Shown here: piece by piece, positions 12,158 to 23,559 of the stretch
Numbering within the stretch: position 1 is the first letter of the stretch
Layout: each line of letters starts with the position of its first letter
NCBI RefSeq assembly: GCF_003369915.1
Contig: NC_046673.1
Location: 9,222,001 to 9,286,000, forward strand
From: Drosophila miranda
Taxonomy: Eukaryota; Arthropoda; Insecta; Diptera; Drosophilidae
Reading direction: 5' to 3'
Length of the DNA: 64,000 bases
Translations under genes and position numbers: made by a program
Notes under the pieces: generated by a model
What the model was told of the DNA's origin: nothing
What the model saw: the letters and a program-made list of their open reading frames with translations, nothing else
Databases searched by the model: none

Positions 12158-14861
12158 AATGTAATGGAATCGAAATTGAGAACTGGGGAAACTGGGAACC
12201 GGTGCTCGGATGCCAATGGAATGGTGTGCAAAACTCTCCTTCTGCTCCAGTCCACTCGACATCCACGGGACTTGGATTTCCTTTCCTCTTCACCTCACAC
12301 ACACGCACACACAGATATACAAATACAGACACCATCGGTAAGAAACACGATCGCATCATCAGAATAAGAGTTCTGTTTCTGTGAAGTAGCTTCTACTGCC
12401 ACTGCCACTGCTGCCCATCGTCTGTCCTCTTGACGGTCCGTCTTGGCCAGCCTGCGTGTCTCGCATTCCCTGCTTAGCCCTCATCGTCGTTGTCGTGGTC
12501 GTCTGTATCTGCGTCTGCATCGTCGACAGCGGTACTTGAGCCCACTTGGAGACAGTCGTTGTTATCTGCTTGTTGTCTGCCTCTCCTTCTTCTGGTGGCT
12601 GGCTGCTAGGGCATCTCGGGGAGCATGGCCATGGCCATTCGATTGGTAATGATCACTACAGCGATCACTACTGTCCGTAGCCGTTCCGAATGCATAATTG
12701 AAGCATCTTGTGTCTGTCTAACCGACTTGGGCAATGACAATTAACGGCACCTGCTTGGGCTTGGGCTCTGTCATTGGGCTGTGGGCTGCTGCTGGACTCA
12801 GCAAGAGTATCCATGTGTCGACTGTTGCCGTCCTGTCTGCTTATTTGCTGAAGGTGGTTTTTTCTTGGTGTTTCTCAGCGTCTGTTGCTGTGCTTGTGTA
12901 CATATGTGTGTGTATGTATGTGCGTTGGTTCATTAAGCAAACAGAGCTGCAAGTGTTGTTGCTGAGCACGGACATCATTTAAATCGGTAGCCCCGACCCG
13001 GCCCGGCCCGACCGACTCCATTCCATGCTCTCGTTGATCAGCATTTGCCGATCGTCCTCTCTCTCTTTCGCTCTATCTCTCTCAGTCTCTCGTGGCCCCT
13101 TCTGCTCTTTGTATGTGTGGATGTGCATTTGAAATCCTTTTAGCCCTTGCCCTTTCGCCCCCTCATGCTGTCATGAAGGTGCCTGCCCATGTACCTGTCG
13201 GGTATGGTTCGATTTGGAGTGTCTGTCTGGACGACGCGTCGTCGGTCCCGCGTGTCCCTTACCCTCCAACTCCCGCACGCTCCTGCTCCTACTGGAAGTC
13301 ACACTGACCAGGAGGCAGGAGGCAGGAGGACAGCTTCTTGTTCTCGTTTTTTATTTATTTACTTTTTTTTTTGTATCTTGTGCCGTGTTTTGTGTTTCTT
13401 TATTTTCACATTTCATCGTCGCCTATTTGTTGTTGCCTGCTTCTTTATTTTCCTGGTAATAAGGTGTGAGAAAGGCAATAATCGTAAAGAGCTAACAAAT
13501 TGTTGCTGTAGCTGCTTCTGGCTCTTCCTCTGTCTCTGCCTCTGTCGCTGCTGCTGCCGCTGCTTCTCCCTCTGCTTTTGTGTCTGCTGCTGTTCCCACT
13601 TGATTGTCTTTCTGCAGTAGCACTGCTTTGGCTAATGCTGTCCAAGGTATATTGAATCGAAGGTAATTCCGTCCCGCCCTCTGACCTCGGCTCCGGCTGT
13701 TTCGCCAATTTTTGTATCTCTCTCTTCATCTGCCCATTCAATGCATATTTATACCCGATAATCAACGATTATAGGGATATATTCGTTTTATGGTAGATGT
13801 GGACATGTGTAACACCGAGAAGATAGCGTTTTCGCTGGGATCCTGAATCAGTTTGGATCATTATTATATCTAGAATGAAGACATAAATTTGCACGCGCTT
13901 ACTCTCTCTCTCTCTCTCAGACACACTCTTCCACGCCCTCTCGCGGAGGCTGGTGTTTGTGTGGATCTAGCGGAATACAACACAGTCACAGAAAAATGAA
14001 AACAAAGGGTAGAGCCGCGGCCCCTGCCGTTCGTTTGCTTTATTTTTTCTCTAAGGGCGGCCTCACCTTTCATCTAATATACCTTGGTCACTAACTTGGC
14101 TACTGCTGTCGCTGCCGCTAAGTCCGATGGTGTCCGCTTTTCTGTTGGTGTCTTTTGTTTTTGTTGGTTTCACGCTAAAATGTTAATCTGTGTCCCTTTT
14201 TGTCTTGTTGTCCGGCCCGGGCTCCCCTCCAGCCAGAAGCAATTACATCGTTGACGACAAAACATCGTCTCATGGGAGATGAAGATCTTCATTCCATCGA
14301 CCAGATAGCAGATACCAGATATGGGGTTTGATAATAGTCTGGCCCGCTTCTCTCCTCTGACGATGCGCTTGCACCTGATCTGCTGCTGCAACACCGACAT
14401 GATACATACACATACACATAAAAATGCCCGTATACTCGTATGCATTTACATACATGTATGTTTGTAGGGAAATTAAATCTGTGGTATATAGAGAACCGTT
14501 ACTTTCTAGGCGTATGTACATACATATTGTAGTATTTGGATGCAGATCGAAGACATCCAAAATCAAGGCTTAGACATGTGAAATATCCTTCCTATCAATC
14601 AATCAATCAATTCCAATCTTCTCTATACACATGCATACACATTTTTGAATTTCCATTACGATTTTATTTCCCATTCCATTCCCCTTTACATTAGGATTTC
14701 GATTATATGTAGCTTTGATGCCGATTTGGATTCCGATCTATGATCTCGTGCACAGCCAGAGCGCCAGTCCGCCTGGCCCCTTATCATTCGAGCTTTAATT
14801 AGTAAAAAATATAAATAAATAATTTCAAAACAAATGATGGAATTATGTGGAATTGGAGCTA

Positions 14862-14890
14862 TGGCCCCAGGCCCCAGGCCCCAGGCCCCA
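14862..14890. repeat. Short (GGCCCCA)n tandem repeat
   Basis: Four near-perfect 7-base units in the shf upstream region. Confidence 0.8.
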
Positions 14891-16140
14891 ATCCCCAACG
14901 CCGGTTCCCCAACCCAATTCAGATCTCGATCGCTGTCGTGTGTCGTTCAAGTTGTGTCATACAATAATCGTATATTGCGTTGTACTTACGCGATTATACA
15001 TATGCCCAAGCATTTCCGTCTACAATCCCTTATTGAGTCTACGCTCACCCCAAAACGAAGCCAAGGGCTACCCAGAAATTCAATTACGTGGGTGAGCCGT
15101 TATGGGTCTGGGAAATAGCAATTAGTTCACTTAATAAAATCATTTCCCAGGGAGTAGTCGCACCACACTCTGCTCTCTTCATACTCCATCCTGTGTTTAC
15201 AGTGTTTTCGGAGCTAAGGCCAGATGTCATTATCTCCAAGTAATTCCCCATAATCGCCATGTTTGATCTTATTAAGACAGCTTAACTTGTTTCTTGCCCA
15301 TCATCGTTTCTCTCTCTCGCCTTACCAGCCAGTGCTTCATTCCCATCCCCATCCCCATCTCCATCCTCAGCCCATTCATACGTGATGGGCAGACAACGAT
15401 TAGTGACTGCTCGATCGATCGTTTGGTCCGGTCCGCTGTCCGTTTATTCCTCCTCCTTCAGTCCGTCCATCCGTTCGCCCTTCTGTCCGCTCACTGGTCG
15501 GTTGTGTTGCATCGTCTGGCCTTCTGTCTGAGGGCTTCGTCGTTGACTTGGGTAACTTCACACCAGCCAAAGTGCTAACAACTTTGTACCTGCTCTCTCA
15601 CCCTCTCCTGTGCTCTCCTGTGCTCTCCACTGCTCTCCTCCTCCCCTCCCCTCTCCACTCCTCTCCTCTCCAGTCTTATCTGTCGCTCTTCTGCATCTGA
15701 AGTCTGGAACTGGAGTTGTGAAGTACACACATCGTGTGAGAAATTAGTGGCATTATTCCCTTCTATAATATTAAAGGATATTTAGATCGTCAGATATTGA
15801 GATCCCTATACAGCATAATGGTATAACTATGCAATACATATGACGCATGGTTCACGGATCTGAACGATCTGAATAATCATTTTTGTGAGTGCAGCATGAA
15901 ACCGAAACCCTGCCCCATCCATAAATAGAAATCTGCTGGCCAGCCCAAAGTAGCGAATCCGAAACGCAAATAGATCGCTGGAGGGTCTGGGTCTGTAAAT
16001 ATGGCAAGAGATAAATAAACACTGTGCCCGGAGATGAGATGGCAGTGCCTGAATAGGCAACGGATGCCCTTAGCTCTTATCCAGCTCTCTTATTAATTCG
16101 CAATTGTTTGTTTTCATTGGCTTGCCTAGAGGAGGGAAAT

Positions 16141-19100
16141 ATGACACAACAGAGCTTTGGGTGCTTGGTCAAGTGGTTCTATCTGGTGCTGATTGTCCAC
16201 ACCTTGCTCTGCATCGGACAGCTCGAGTGTCGGCAGCACCACAATCGCAATAGCAACAACAACAACAACAACAGCAACAGAAGAGCAGACTCATCGAGTT
16301 CGGAGGAGAACCACGGAAGTAATACCAGTGACAGCATCGACAGCTTCACGGAGAACGAGGCCAGCATTGGCCATGGACCGCGCCGGGGCCAAAGGAAGAA
16401 ACAGCAGGGCGGCAACGGCAATGGGAACGGGAATGGGAATGGCAACAATCGCCACAATCGGATGGAGGAGAACGGCATTTCGCTGTGGATCAATGAGCAG
16501 CAGCTGAAGATGCTGAGCGGTGAGCAGACCCCTGAAAATATCCGGCGGAAATCCCATGCTCATGGATCTACGAATCCCTGCCCCTCTGCCCCTTGCAGCT
16601 CTTTACTTTCCGCAGGGCTACTCGGATCGCATCTATGCCATACACAACAGCCTGGTGACGAACGACCTGAGGGACACGACCCTGTACAACTTCCTGGTGA
16701 TCCCGTCCGAGGTGAACTACGTGAATTTCACATGGAAATCGGGCAGACGCAAGTACTTCTATGACTTTGATCGGCTGCAGACGATGGACGACAGCATCTT
16801 AAAGGCCCCAACGCTGTCGATCCGCAAGAGCGGACGGATACCGCAGGAGCAGAAAAGTAAGTTATTAATGTCTCACGACTCACGTCCATCGAGGCTATGC
16901 AAACCGATCCGATCCGGCAAATGAACCTCACTCCAAGCTAGATTTTAGCATATTCCTGCCCTGCACTGGCAACAGCTCGGGCACCGCCTCCTTCAATGTG
17001 GGCCTCAAGATCCAGACGCGCAACAACAAGCCGCTCTCAGGCACACCCATTCGCCTCAACTTCAAAAAGGAATGCGCCCATAGAGGTGTGTATGATATAG
17101 ACGCTTCCAACCCTACTTCACTAACAACTTTGCAAGGTAGTGTATATGATATATCAACCAAAATGCTTTTATCTAGTGTAATTGTAGTCTCTAGAATAGA
17201 AATAGAATGTAAATAGATTTTTGGCATTTTGCATCACACGCATCACATACGAGCATATCCATTTATCATTGAGCCATGCATGCCATCAGATCACATTTCC
17301 TCTACATACCATTCTCGATTCTTCATTGTGCATTCTACCCCTTGTAATATCTATCGCCTACACTATGTTTTAAGCTTAAAGCAGCAAAGCAACTCCACCC
17401 CACCATCTACCATATATGTATTTTCTACCATATAAAACTTGAGTCTATGTCTAAGCTTGTTCTCACGAGGATTTGGATGTCACAGACTAACGAACAGGCA
17501 GACGTGACGGATAGATAGACACATGTACATACAATATACTCGATTCGTATACTCTATACGAATCCTTAGACTACATATTTCCAGTCTCTTTTCTTCTGTT
17601 CATTTCTCTTTCAAACAATCGATTAAAGTTCAAATTCGAATGGGATTCACATCTAGAAAAGTTCGTTCCGACATTGTCAAGCCCAAAACGTTTTTGTACA
17701 TATATTCATCCATCCACATCCACATCCATGTCCATGTCCATATCCATCCATCTCTCACGATTGTCGTATGCTACTTCGTCCTTTGTACGTGGGGCTGCTG
17801 CTAAAATGTTGCTCTTTTTAATCTGAGAGACTAGCTCTCACCGATTTTTATTGAATGTTGTTGAGTGTTGTAATGTGAAGGATGTAACTAAACTAAAAAA
17901 ACTTAAGCTCCCGATCCAGAATGCAGTTTGAAGTGCGGCAAGAATGGCTACTGCAACGAGCACCACATCTGCAAGTGCCATGTGGGCTACACTGGAATGT
18001 ACTGCGAGACGGCCTTCTGTTTCCCGCAATGCCTCAACGGTGGCAACTGCACGGCGCCGTCAGTCTGCACCTGTCCGGAGGGCTATCAGGGCACCCAGTG
18101 CGAAGGTGGTGAGTACACTACACAGTTGAACAGTTTAACGATTCAGTCTATCTTTAATGCTTAGCGTGGGGCGTGGGGCGTGGGGCGTGGGGCGTGGGTA
18201 GAGGGTAGACAGACAGATAACTTTGGGTCCTAATTCTGTGCACAATATTTACAAAAAGTTGAAAAGTGTATATCTAGATCTTCTTCGATATAGCAATGGC
18301 CGTTTTGCAGCCGAATTTGATGACCTCAGTCATTGCCTGATAGAAGGGCGCTTGCTCCGCCCCGCAATCGATGCCGGTGTCGTGGTGCTCCTGCTCCTCG
18401 TCCCGAAACTTTGTGATTGTCTCCAGCAGTTCCTGCAGATAATTCAAAATTTATTTAGTCCGCATATTTGTACCATAGTGATGTGCAATATAGTGATACC
18501 CTACCTTGTCGGGATTTGGTGATTCCATAATCTGACGCAGCTGATCATTGTAGTGCTCCACAATCACCGTCTCCACTGCCACGGTGCAGGCCATTGCCGC
18601 CTTCTCGCCCATTAAAGCGGTACCGGCGCCCAGAACAAACCCGGCCACATTCCAGATGGGCGTCATGACTGTGGGGCGTACTCGATGCTGCTGGATGAGC
18701 TGCTCGAATTGGGCACGATGGCACTTCTCCTGCTCCCACATATGCCCAATGGTCTTGCCCAAGGGCCCGTTACCCAGTATAGCCATTTGGCCGGCGTAGA
18801 TGCGATCGGCGCCCAGTTCCCCGGCATGATCTACGCGTATTATTTCATCGGTCAGGGCATTGGCACGTGGACGCAGGGGGTTGCCGGCTCCAGCTTCAGA
18901 TCCCGATGATGCTGTGTTTTTGTTGCTAAGGCATCTCACGGTCAGCAGCCGGGTTTCCGGCCGAAAGAGGACGCTTCTCAGCATTGGGGCTGCAACAGAA
19001 GAAGATTTAAATAATGTGCTACTCATGGTGGACACGCTCTTTTTTGGCTCTTTTCTCCCCAGGTATTTGCAAAGAGAAGTGCTTGAATGGCGGCAAGTGC

Positions 19101-19529
19101 ATACAGAAGGACAAGTGCCAGTGCTCCAAGGGATACTATGGCCTGCACTGCGAATACTGTGAGTATAAGCTATGCTCTGTGTAATGTGTCGTGTAACTGT
19201 CTGTACCATCCCTTCTGTGGCCTTGTGTTACAGCCAAATGTGTGATTCCCTGCCAGAACGGAGGCCGATGCATCGGCAACAACATGTGCCGCTGCACGAC
19301 CGGACTGAGCGGCATGCACTGCGAGATAGGACGCAAGCAACGCTCGATCTGCAAGTGCCGCAACGGCACCTGTATAACGAACAAGAAGTGCAAGTGCCAT
19401 CCCGGCTTCTACGGACGCCACTGTAATGGTCGTAAGTAGTTGGTCCTGATCTCAATTTCGCTTCACTAATTCCCTTTCGCCCCTTTAAACCCTTCCCCAA
19501 TCACAGGCAAGCGACGTCATGCCCATTGA
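16141..19529 (+). CDS. shf: shifted, secreted WIF-domain EGF protein
   Basis: Coding exons 16141-16519, 16599-16856, 16942-17085, 17920-18108, 19063-19158, 19234-19431 and 19507-19529 join in frame to 428 residues. ATG 16141 lies 12 bases after an acceptor. The N-terminus has a hydrophobic signal (WFYLVLIVHTLLCIG), then an Asn/Ser-rich linker, a WIF domain (about 115-260, starting ISLWINEQQLKML and including FPQGYSDRIYAIH), and five EGF-like repeats (about 262-420) with regular cysteine spacing, ending in a basic tail KRRHAH. The fly family member binds glypicans and helps Hedgehog spread and stabilise in wing tissue; vertebrate WIF1 binds Wnt. EGF units match exon borders, all phase 1. Coq7 lies antisense in intron 18109-19062. 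Confidence 0.95.
17086..17919 (+). other. shf intron between WIF and EGF exons
   Basis: AT-rich; holds catcca-type simple repeat at about 17708-17750 and nothing coding. Ends at acceptor cccgatccag. Confidence 0.7.
18163..18198. repeat. (GTGGGGC)n minisatellite
   Basis: Five units of a G-rich heptamer in the shf intron, just past the Coq7 stop codon. Four GGGG tracts spaced by three bases fit a quadruplex pattern. Confidence 0.9.
18274..18984 (-). CDS. Coq7: Coq7, 5-demethoxyubiquinone hydroxylase
   Basis: Two exons: 18984-18505 and 18432-18274 (stop TAG), giving 212 residues from MLRSVLF. An in-frame ATG at 19026 would add 14 residues (MSSTLFKSSSVAAP). I chose the inner one because an acceptor-like tgttgcag lies just before it, but the two cannot be separated by sequence. 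The start is a typical mitochondrial presequence, rich in Arg and Leu. The diiron ligands of the COQ7 family are visible: EIIRVDHAGELGA, EQEKCHRAQF, VETVIVEHYNDQ and DEEQEHHDTG. It hydroxylates demethoxyubiquinone in the inner mitochondrial membrane. The gene sits wholly within a shf intron, on the other strand. Confidence 0.93.
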
Positions 19530-20387
19530 ATCATGCTGGGCTGCTGGGTGGCTGGGCGGCTGGATGACTGGTCGAAGACGCAGGCACCATTGCATTCCCC
19601 GATTTCCCCACGGTTTCAATCACACGATCGATCGCACTCGATACATTGAATTTACAACTTTTCTATTAAACCACAATAACAGCGAAAATGGATGAAACAA
19701 AAATAATACTAATTGTGATACAAACTTTTTGTAATTTAACATTTTTTAAATAAAAACAAAATCTTAGAGCGTCTTTGGTTTCGATTGGGGACTGTCACAA
19801 GAACAGGCCGCTGTCAGGGGGAAGTGTTGCTGTCCTGTCGGTTCGGGTGCCCGCTCCTGGATCACGTACACGACTTACCCATTGTGTTACTTAAGATTTT
19901 TAACACCCAATATGAATAATAAAGATTAAAATCTGCAATCTGGGAGCGGCTGACAGTGTTATTGTTATGTGCACACCAGGGCTGGGAGCTCAGTGCTCAC
20001 CTGCTACTTGTCACAAGTATTTTTTAGTCACGCCAGTCACGCACGCCTCACCTAGCGTCTCAACAATTATGAATATACCCTCTAGCATGACAAGAATAAC
20101 TTGGCAATTGGTTGTTAGAGCTACAAAAAACTGTGCATCAGTTATTCACTGGGTATTTTTATTGAAACGGACATGACATGCAGCCCTGGCAATTGCTGCC
20201 GACAAACGATTGGCGATAGTCCGATCACACACAGCTGTGATATTTTCAAACGCTCCAAATTGTTGTTGCTCTCCGTGGAGGGGATAGGGATACGTGTATC
20301 TTGATTAGATTCCATCAAGATCATCATCAGTGATTGCTGAAAGGGGTGGTGGTCCTACATACATACGTACGTGTATGTATACACGCA
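19530..20387. other. shf 3' flank and intergenic region
   Basis: shf 3' UTR with poly(A)-signal-like aataaa at about 19749 and 19919. No gene seen between there and the next promoter. A GGGTATATTC word (minus strand, about 20073) resembles core promoter motif 6. Confidence 0.5.
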
Positions 20388-20394
20388 TATAAAA
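20388..20394 (+). promoter_or_regulatory. TATA box of EcKinase-like gene
   Basis: TATAAAA at 20388 with an initiator-like aacagtc about 30 bases downstream (near 20416). A donor at 20453 and acceptor at 20551 define a 99-base 5' UTR intron, placing the start codon nine bases into exon 2. Confidence 0.7.
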
Positions 20395-20560
20395 CCAGCG
20401 CCCCAATTTGCTCCAACAGTCGCCTTCTGATCGCCACTACCGTAGAAACAACGTAAGAGCGAGAGAGACACAGAGAGAGAGAGAGAGTGCCAGGGGTCAA
20501 AAACCTGACGGCGAAAGAAACGAAGAGGACACTGAACTTTTTCAATTGCAGAAGGACAAA

Positions 20561-22045
20561 ATGTCAACCACTCAACAGCAATTGGACTACATTGAGCGGT
20601 TCTTAGTTTACGACATCTACAAGTACTTCGGATCGGGTGCGTCCTTGGTGTCGCACAGCGTGGAATCCTCCAATGGACTGGACGGCTTCATGTCCGCCCT
20701 ATACACCGTGCAGTTGGACCTAGAGATAGCTGATAGAAAGCAAAAGGAGCTGGTTCTGGTCAAGTTCATGAAGGGAACGGAACACTTCCGGGCATCCAGC
20801 AATTCGTACATTCAGTTCGCCAACGAGGTATACGCGTACGCCGAAATCCTGCCCGCCTACGAGCACCTGTTGCGCAGCAGCCGTCTCAGCAGCGATGTGG
20901 TCACCGGTTGGGTGCCGCGTTCCTATGCCGCCCGATACGGACAGATCGATGGTAAGGCCGAGCATAGTGTGGGGCATAGTGTGTGATCGAATCATTCTTA
21001 ATTCCCAGGCCTGAGTGACAGTTGCGAGTCAGTGCTGGCTCTGAAGCACCTCAAGGAAGACGGCTACGAGCTCGGCCCTCGTCTCGTCCTTCGTCGTGAT
21101 CAACTGGAGGCCATGGTTGGCCTGGTGGGCCCCTTCCATGCCCTCGGCTATGCCACGCGCATCCTTCAGCCACAAGTTTATGAGCGCCTGCGCTCTGGTG
21201 TGGTGCCAATGCCATTTGTTAGCAGCACAGGAAAGGGCGCCTTTGAGGTGCTCTATCGCGTAGCCTTTGACCGCTTCTATGGGTTCTACGATCGCCAGAA
21301 GGAGCAGCTGTTGCAGCAGGAGCAAGACGAGGGCTTTGCAGCAGCCCTGGAACGACTGCGTGAGAAATACTTTGCCCAGCCGGAGCAGCTGATGGAACGT
21401 ATACGCACTTCCTCCTTCGATGAGTCGCAGCCAGACAGCTACTTCTGCACGTTCCTGCACGGCGACTTCAACCGGAACAATGTGCTCTTCCACTATGACG
21501 CCGCTGGCACGGTAGACAACATCAAGACCATCGATTTTCAGGAGCTGCGCTTCAGCACCACGGCCATCGATCTCAGCTTCTTCATGTACATGAACACGCC
21601 CCCCGACGATCGAGAGGAAATTTTTGCCGATCTTCTGAAGAAGTACCACAAGAAAATGATCGAAATGCTGGAGCTGGTGCTGCAGCGAAACCAGGATGAG
21701 CTCTCCGAGGAGCGGGTGCAGCAGCTGCTTGCCGACTACAGGTTGGTGTGGTGAAACACCTGAGGAGTGCTGAAACTAATTCTCTCTTTGCGGCACAGCT
21801 TTGAGCGCTTCGAGGCTCATTTCAAGAGGTACGCTTTCTATGGAGCAATGGTCGTCATGCATTTCCTGCCCTGGCTGCTAAGCAATGAAACGGACTGTGC
21901 GGAGCTCTCCAGGCTCTTTGAGACGGACATGCACAGTCCGGCCTTCCATCAGCTGTCGCTCGATATTGGCGGAGACGTGGCCAACCTTGAGATCTTCAAG
22001 GTGGTGCGTCACGCCTACGAACATGGCTACATGGATGAGATATAG
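20561..22045 (+). CDS. EcKinase-like (CHK) small-molecule kinase
   Basis: Coding exons 20561-20951, 21009-21741 and 21799-22045 join in frame to 456 residues. The protein has the ecdysteroid-kinase-like/CHK fold signature: a Brenner-type motif FLHGDFNRNNVLF and a following metal-binding motif IDFQELRFSTTAIDL about 25 residues later, with an N-lobe lysine in ELVLVKFMKGTEHF. The family is large in Drosophila and includes ecdysteroid 22-kinases and genes linked to detoxification by phosphorylation. Substrate cannot be inferred here. There is no signal peptide, so it is likely cytosolic. The start ATG follows acceptor tttcaattgcag and has a good fly context (gacaaaATG). Confidence 0.88.
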
Positions 22046-22474
22046 ATACGCACACACGCACACGCACACGCACATACTGCATATTTTAATTATTATCTGT
22101 TAGTATTCTTTAATTTTGAACGAGCTCTGAGCTCTCAGTCTGCAAATACATTCCACGAGTTCTGTGGAACCAAACCGTTCGTTCTCGTTCTCCTTCAGGT
22201 CTATTCCAGTTGCAATCTAAGACGACAACATGTTGCCTCTGACCTTGATATACTGAATATTCATGTTATATTCAGTCTTCAGCAGCTTTATCACGAACTT
22301 GCCATTGTTTTGCACAACTATTTGCACAACTGTGGGGGCTATAGCAAATGGTTTTGTCGTATTTAAGAAGCATTTAAGACTAGGAAAGACGCCAGGAAGC
22401 CAACCATTCTCCAGTCTGTGGTCTGCAGTCGAGTGACCCACGCACGCACGCACAAAAAGCACACGCAGGCAGAC
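22046..22474 (+). other. Intergenic spacer with likely promoter of the Kazal gene
   Basis: The first part is 3' UTR of the upstream kinase. TATTTAAG-like words at about 22360 and 22371 are followed by an initiator-like tccagtct at about 22410, a plausible promoter for the small secreted protein at 22475. Confidence 0.4.
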
Positions 22475-22903
22475 ATGCGTTTAATATTATTGTTTTCAAT
22501 TCTCTTTGTAATCGCCCAGCAAGTCCTATCCTTGGGCAGAGTGGTGCAAACCAGGCACACATCAGTGGAGGTAGAATGGATGGATAACGGCAACGATGGA
22601 TATGACGAGTATTCGCTGGAGCAAGACGCTGAGGAGGAGGAGGATGGCGATGACAATGACGATGAAGAGCAGCTGCTGCTGCTGAAAGCTGCCGAAAACC
22701 CCGTGGATGAGGATGAGGATAGCTGCGAGCACAGCTGCCCGCGCTACTACCGTCCCGTCTGTGTCCTGCGCAACCACCAGCTGGTGACCTATGCCACGCC
22801 CTGCGAGTACTACAATCAGCTGCGATGCACCAGTGTCCGCCAGCGGCAGGGCCAGACAGTGCCCACCTTTCAGTTTCAATACAATGGAGCGTGTCATCAG
22901 TGA
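22475..22903 (+). CDS. Small secreted Kazal-domain protein
   Basis: Single-exon frame of 142 residues. A clear signal peptide (MRLILLFSILFVIAQQVLS) is followed by a strongly acidic middle (EEEEDGDDNDDEE) and a C-terminal six-cysteine region. Cysteine order (CEHSC, then PVC after seven residues, then TPCEYYNQLRC and a final GAC) fits an atypical Kazal-type serine protease inhibitor. The usual family role is extracellular protease inhibition. The reactive-site loop and target cannot be read from the sequence. Start chosen because the in-frame codons upstream lie before the signal peptide. The acidic spacer is unusual for a simple inhibitor and may bind cations or basic partners (inference). Confidence 0.8.
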   Translation: MRLILLFSILFVIAQQVLSLGRVVQTRHTSVEVEWMDNGNDGYDEYSLEQDAEEEEDGDDNDDEEQLLLLKAAENPVDEDEDSCEHSCPRYYRPVCVLRNHQLVTYATPCEYYNQLRCTSVRQRQGQTVPTFQFQYNGACHQ

Positions 22904-23023
22904 AGAATACAAATAATAATATTGATAATAATTGATTCTTTGGGTGTACAAGTAATCGTAAACACTAGGTTTAACTTAATTTACAAAAAAAAAAAATATC
23001 TTGTCTTTCCCCGAATGTCTCGC

Positions 23024-23334
23024 TGAAAACTAAACCGATTTCATTATGACAGATATAGACATAGAGTGACTCTTCCTCTTCCTCTATCTCTATTTCTATC
23101 TCTCTCATAATGATCGCTTGGTCACATAGAGTGACTCTTTCTCTTCCTCTATCTCTATTTCTATCTCTCTCATAATGATCGCTTGGTCACATAGAGTGAC
23201 TCTTTCTCTTCCTCTATATCTATTTCTATCTCTCTCATAATGATCGCTTGGTCACATAGAGTGACTCTTTCTCTTCCTCTATCACTATTTCTATCTCTCT
23301 CATAATGATCGCTTGGAAATCGGTTTAGTTTTCA
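23024..23334. mobile_element. 65-bp tandem units between perfect 19-bp inverted ends
   Basis: Left end 23024-23042 reads tgaaaactaaaccgatttc; right end 23316-23334 is its exact reverse complement. Between them are four units of exactly 65 bases, starting at 23061, 23126, 23191 and 23256 (each opens atagagtgac and ends tgatcgcttgg, the first three continuing tcac). Copies differ at only a few positions. There is no coding capacity. The architecture fits a non-autonomous foldback or MITE-like element, family unknown. Confidence 0.85.
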
Positions 23335-23559
23335 ATGCTTACAAATGTAGCAATAATTTTCATCTTGCTTAAAAGCAAACCAAAATGTTGTGTATATAAA
23401 TTGTATGTTTTTAGTTTGGAACTAGCACAACACCTCTCTCTCTCGCGTGAAAACAGGCAGTTTCAGAAATGGCTGATCTCATCTCTTGATCTCATACTTT
23501 TTAAGTGTAATTTGAATAGTAATAGTCTTTCCTATGTATGGAGGATACCAGAGACATCC

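Larger units (their letters stand above)
10900..16129 (+). other. shf upstream region and probable 5' intron
   Basis: No protein gene supported. 10930-11330 looks promoter-like (gtgccagggctgg, gcagcacattttgc) and is the best place for a shf start site or 5' UTR exon, but I cannot fix its ends. The remainder is pyrimidine-rich with simple repeats and a 21-base G run. It ends at the acceptor cttgcctag (16129), just before the shf start codon. Confidence 0.45.

Noticed and set aside
23061..23316. Regular repeats that could be taken for a CRISPR array
   Set aside because: Units are contiguous with no variable spacers, and the genome is eukaryotic.
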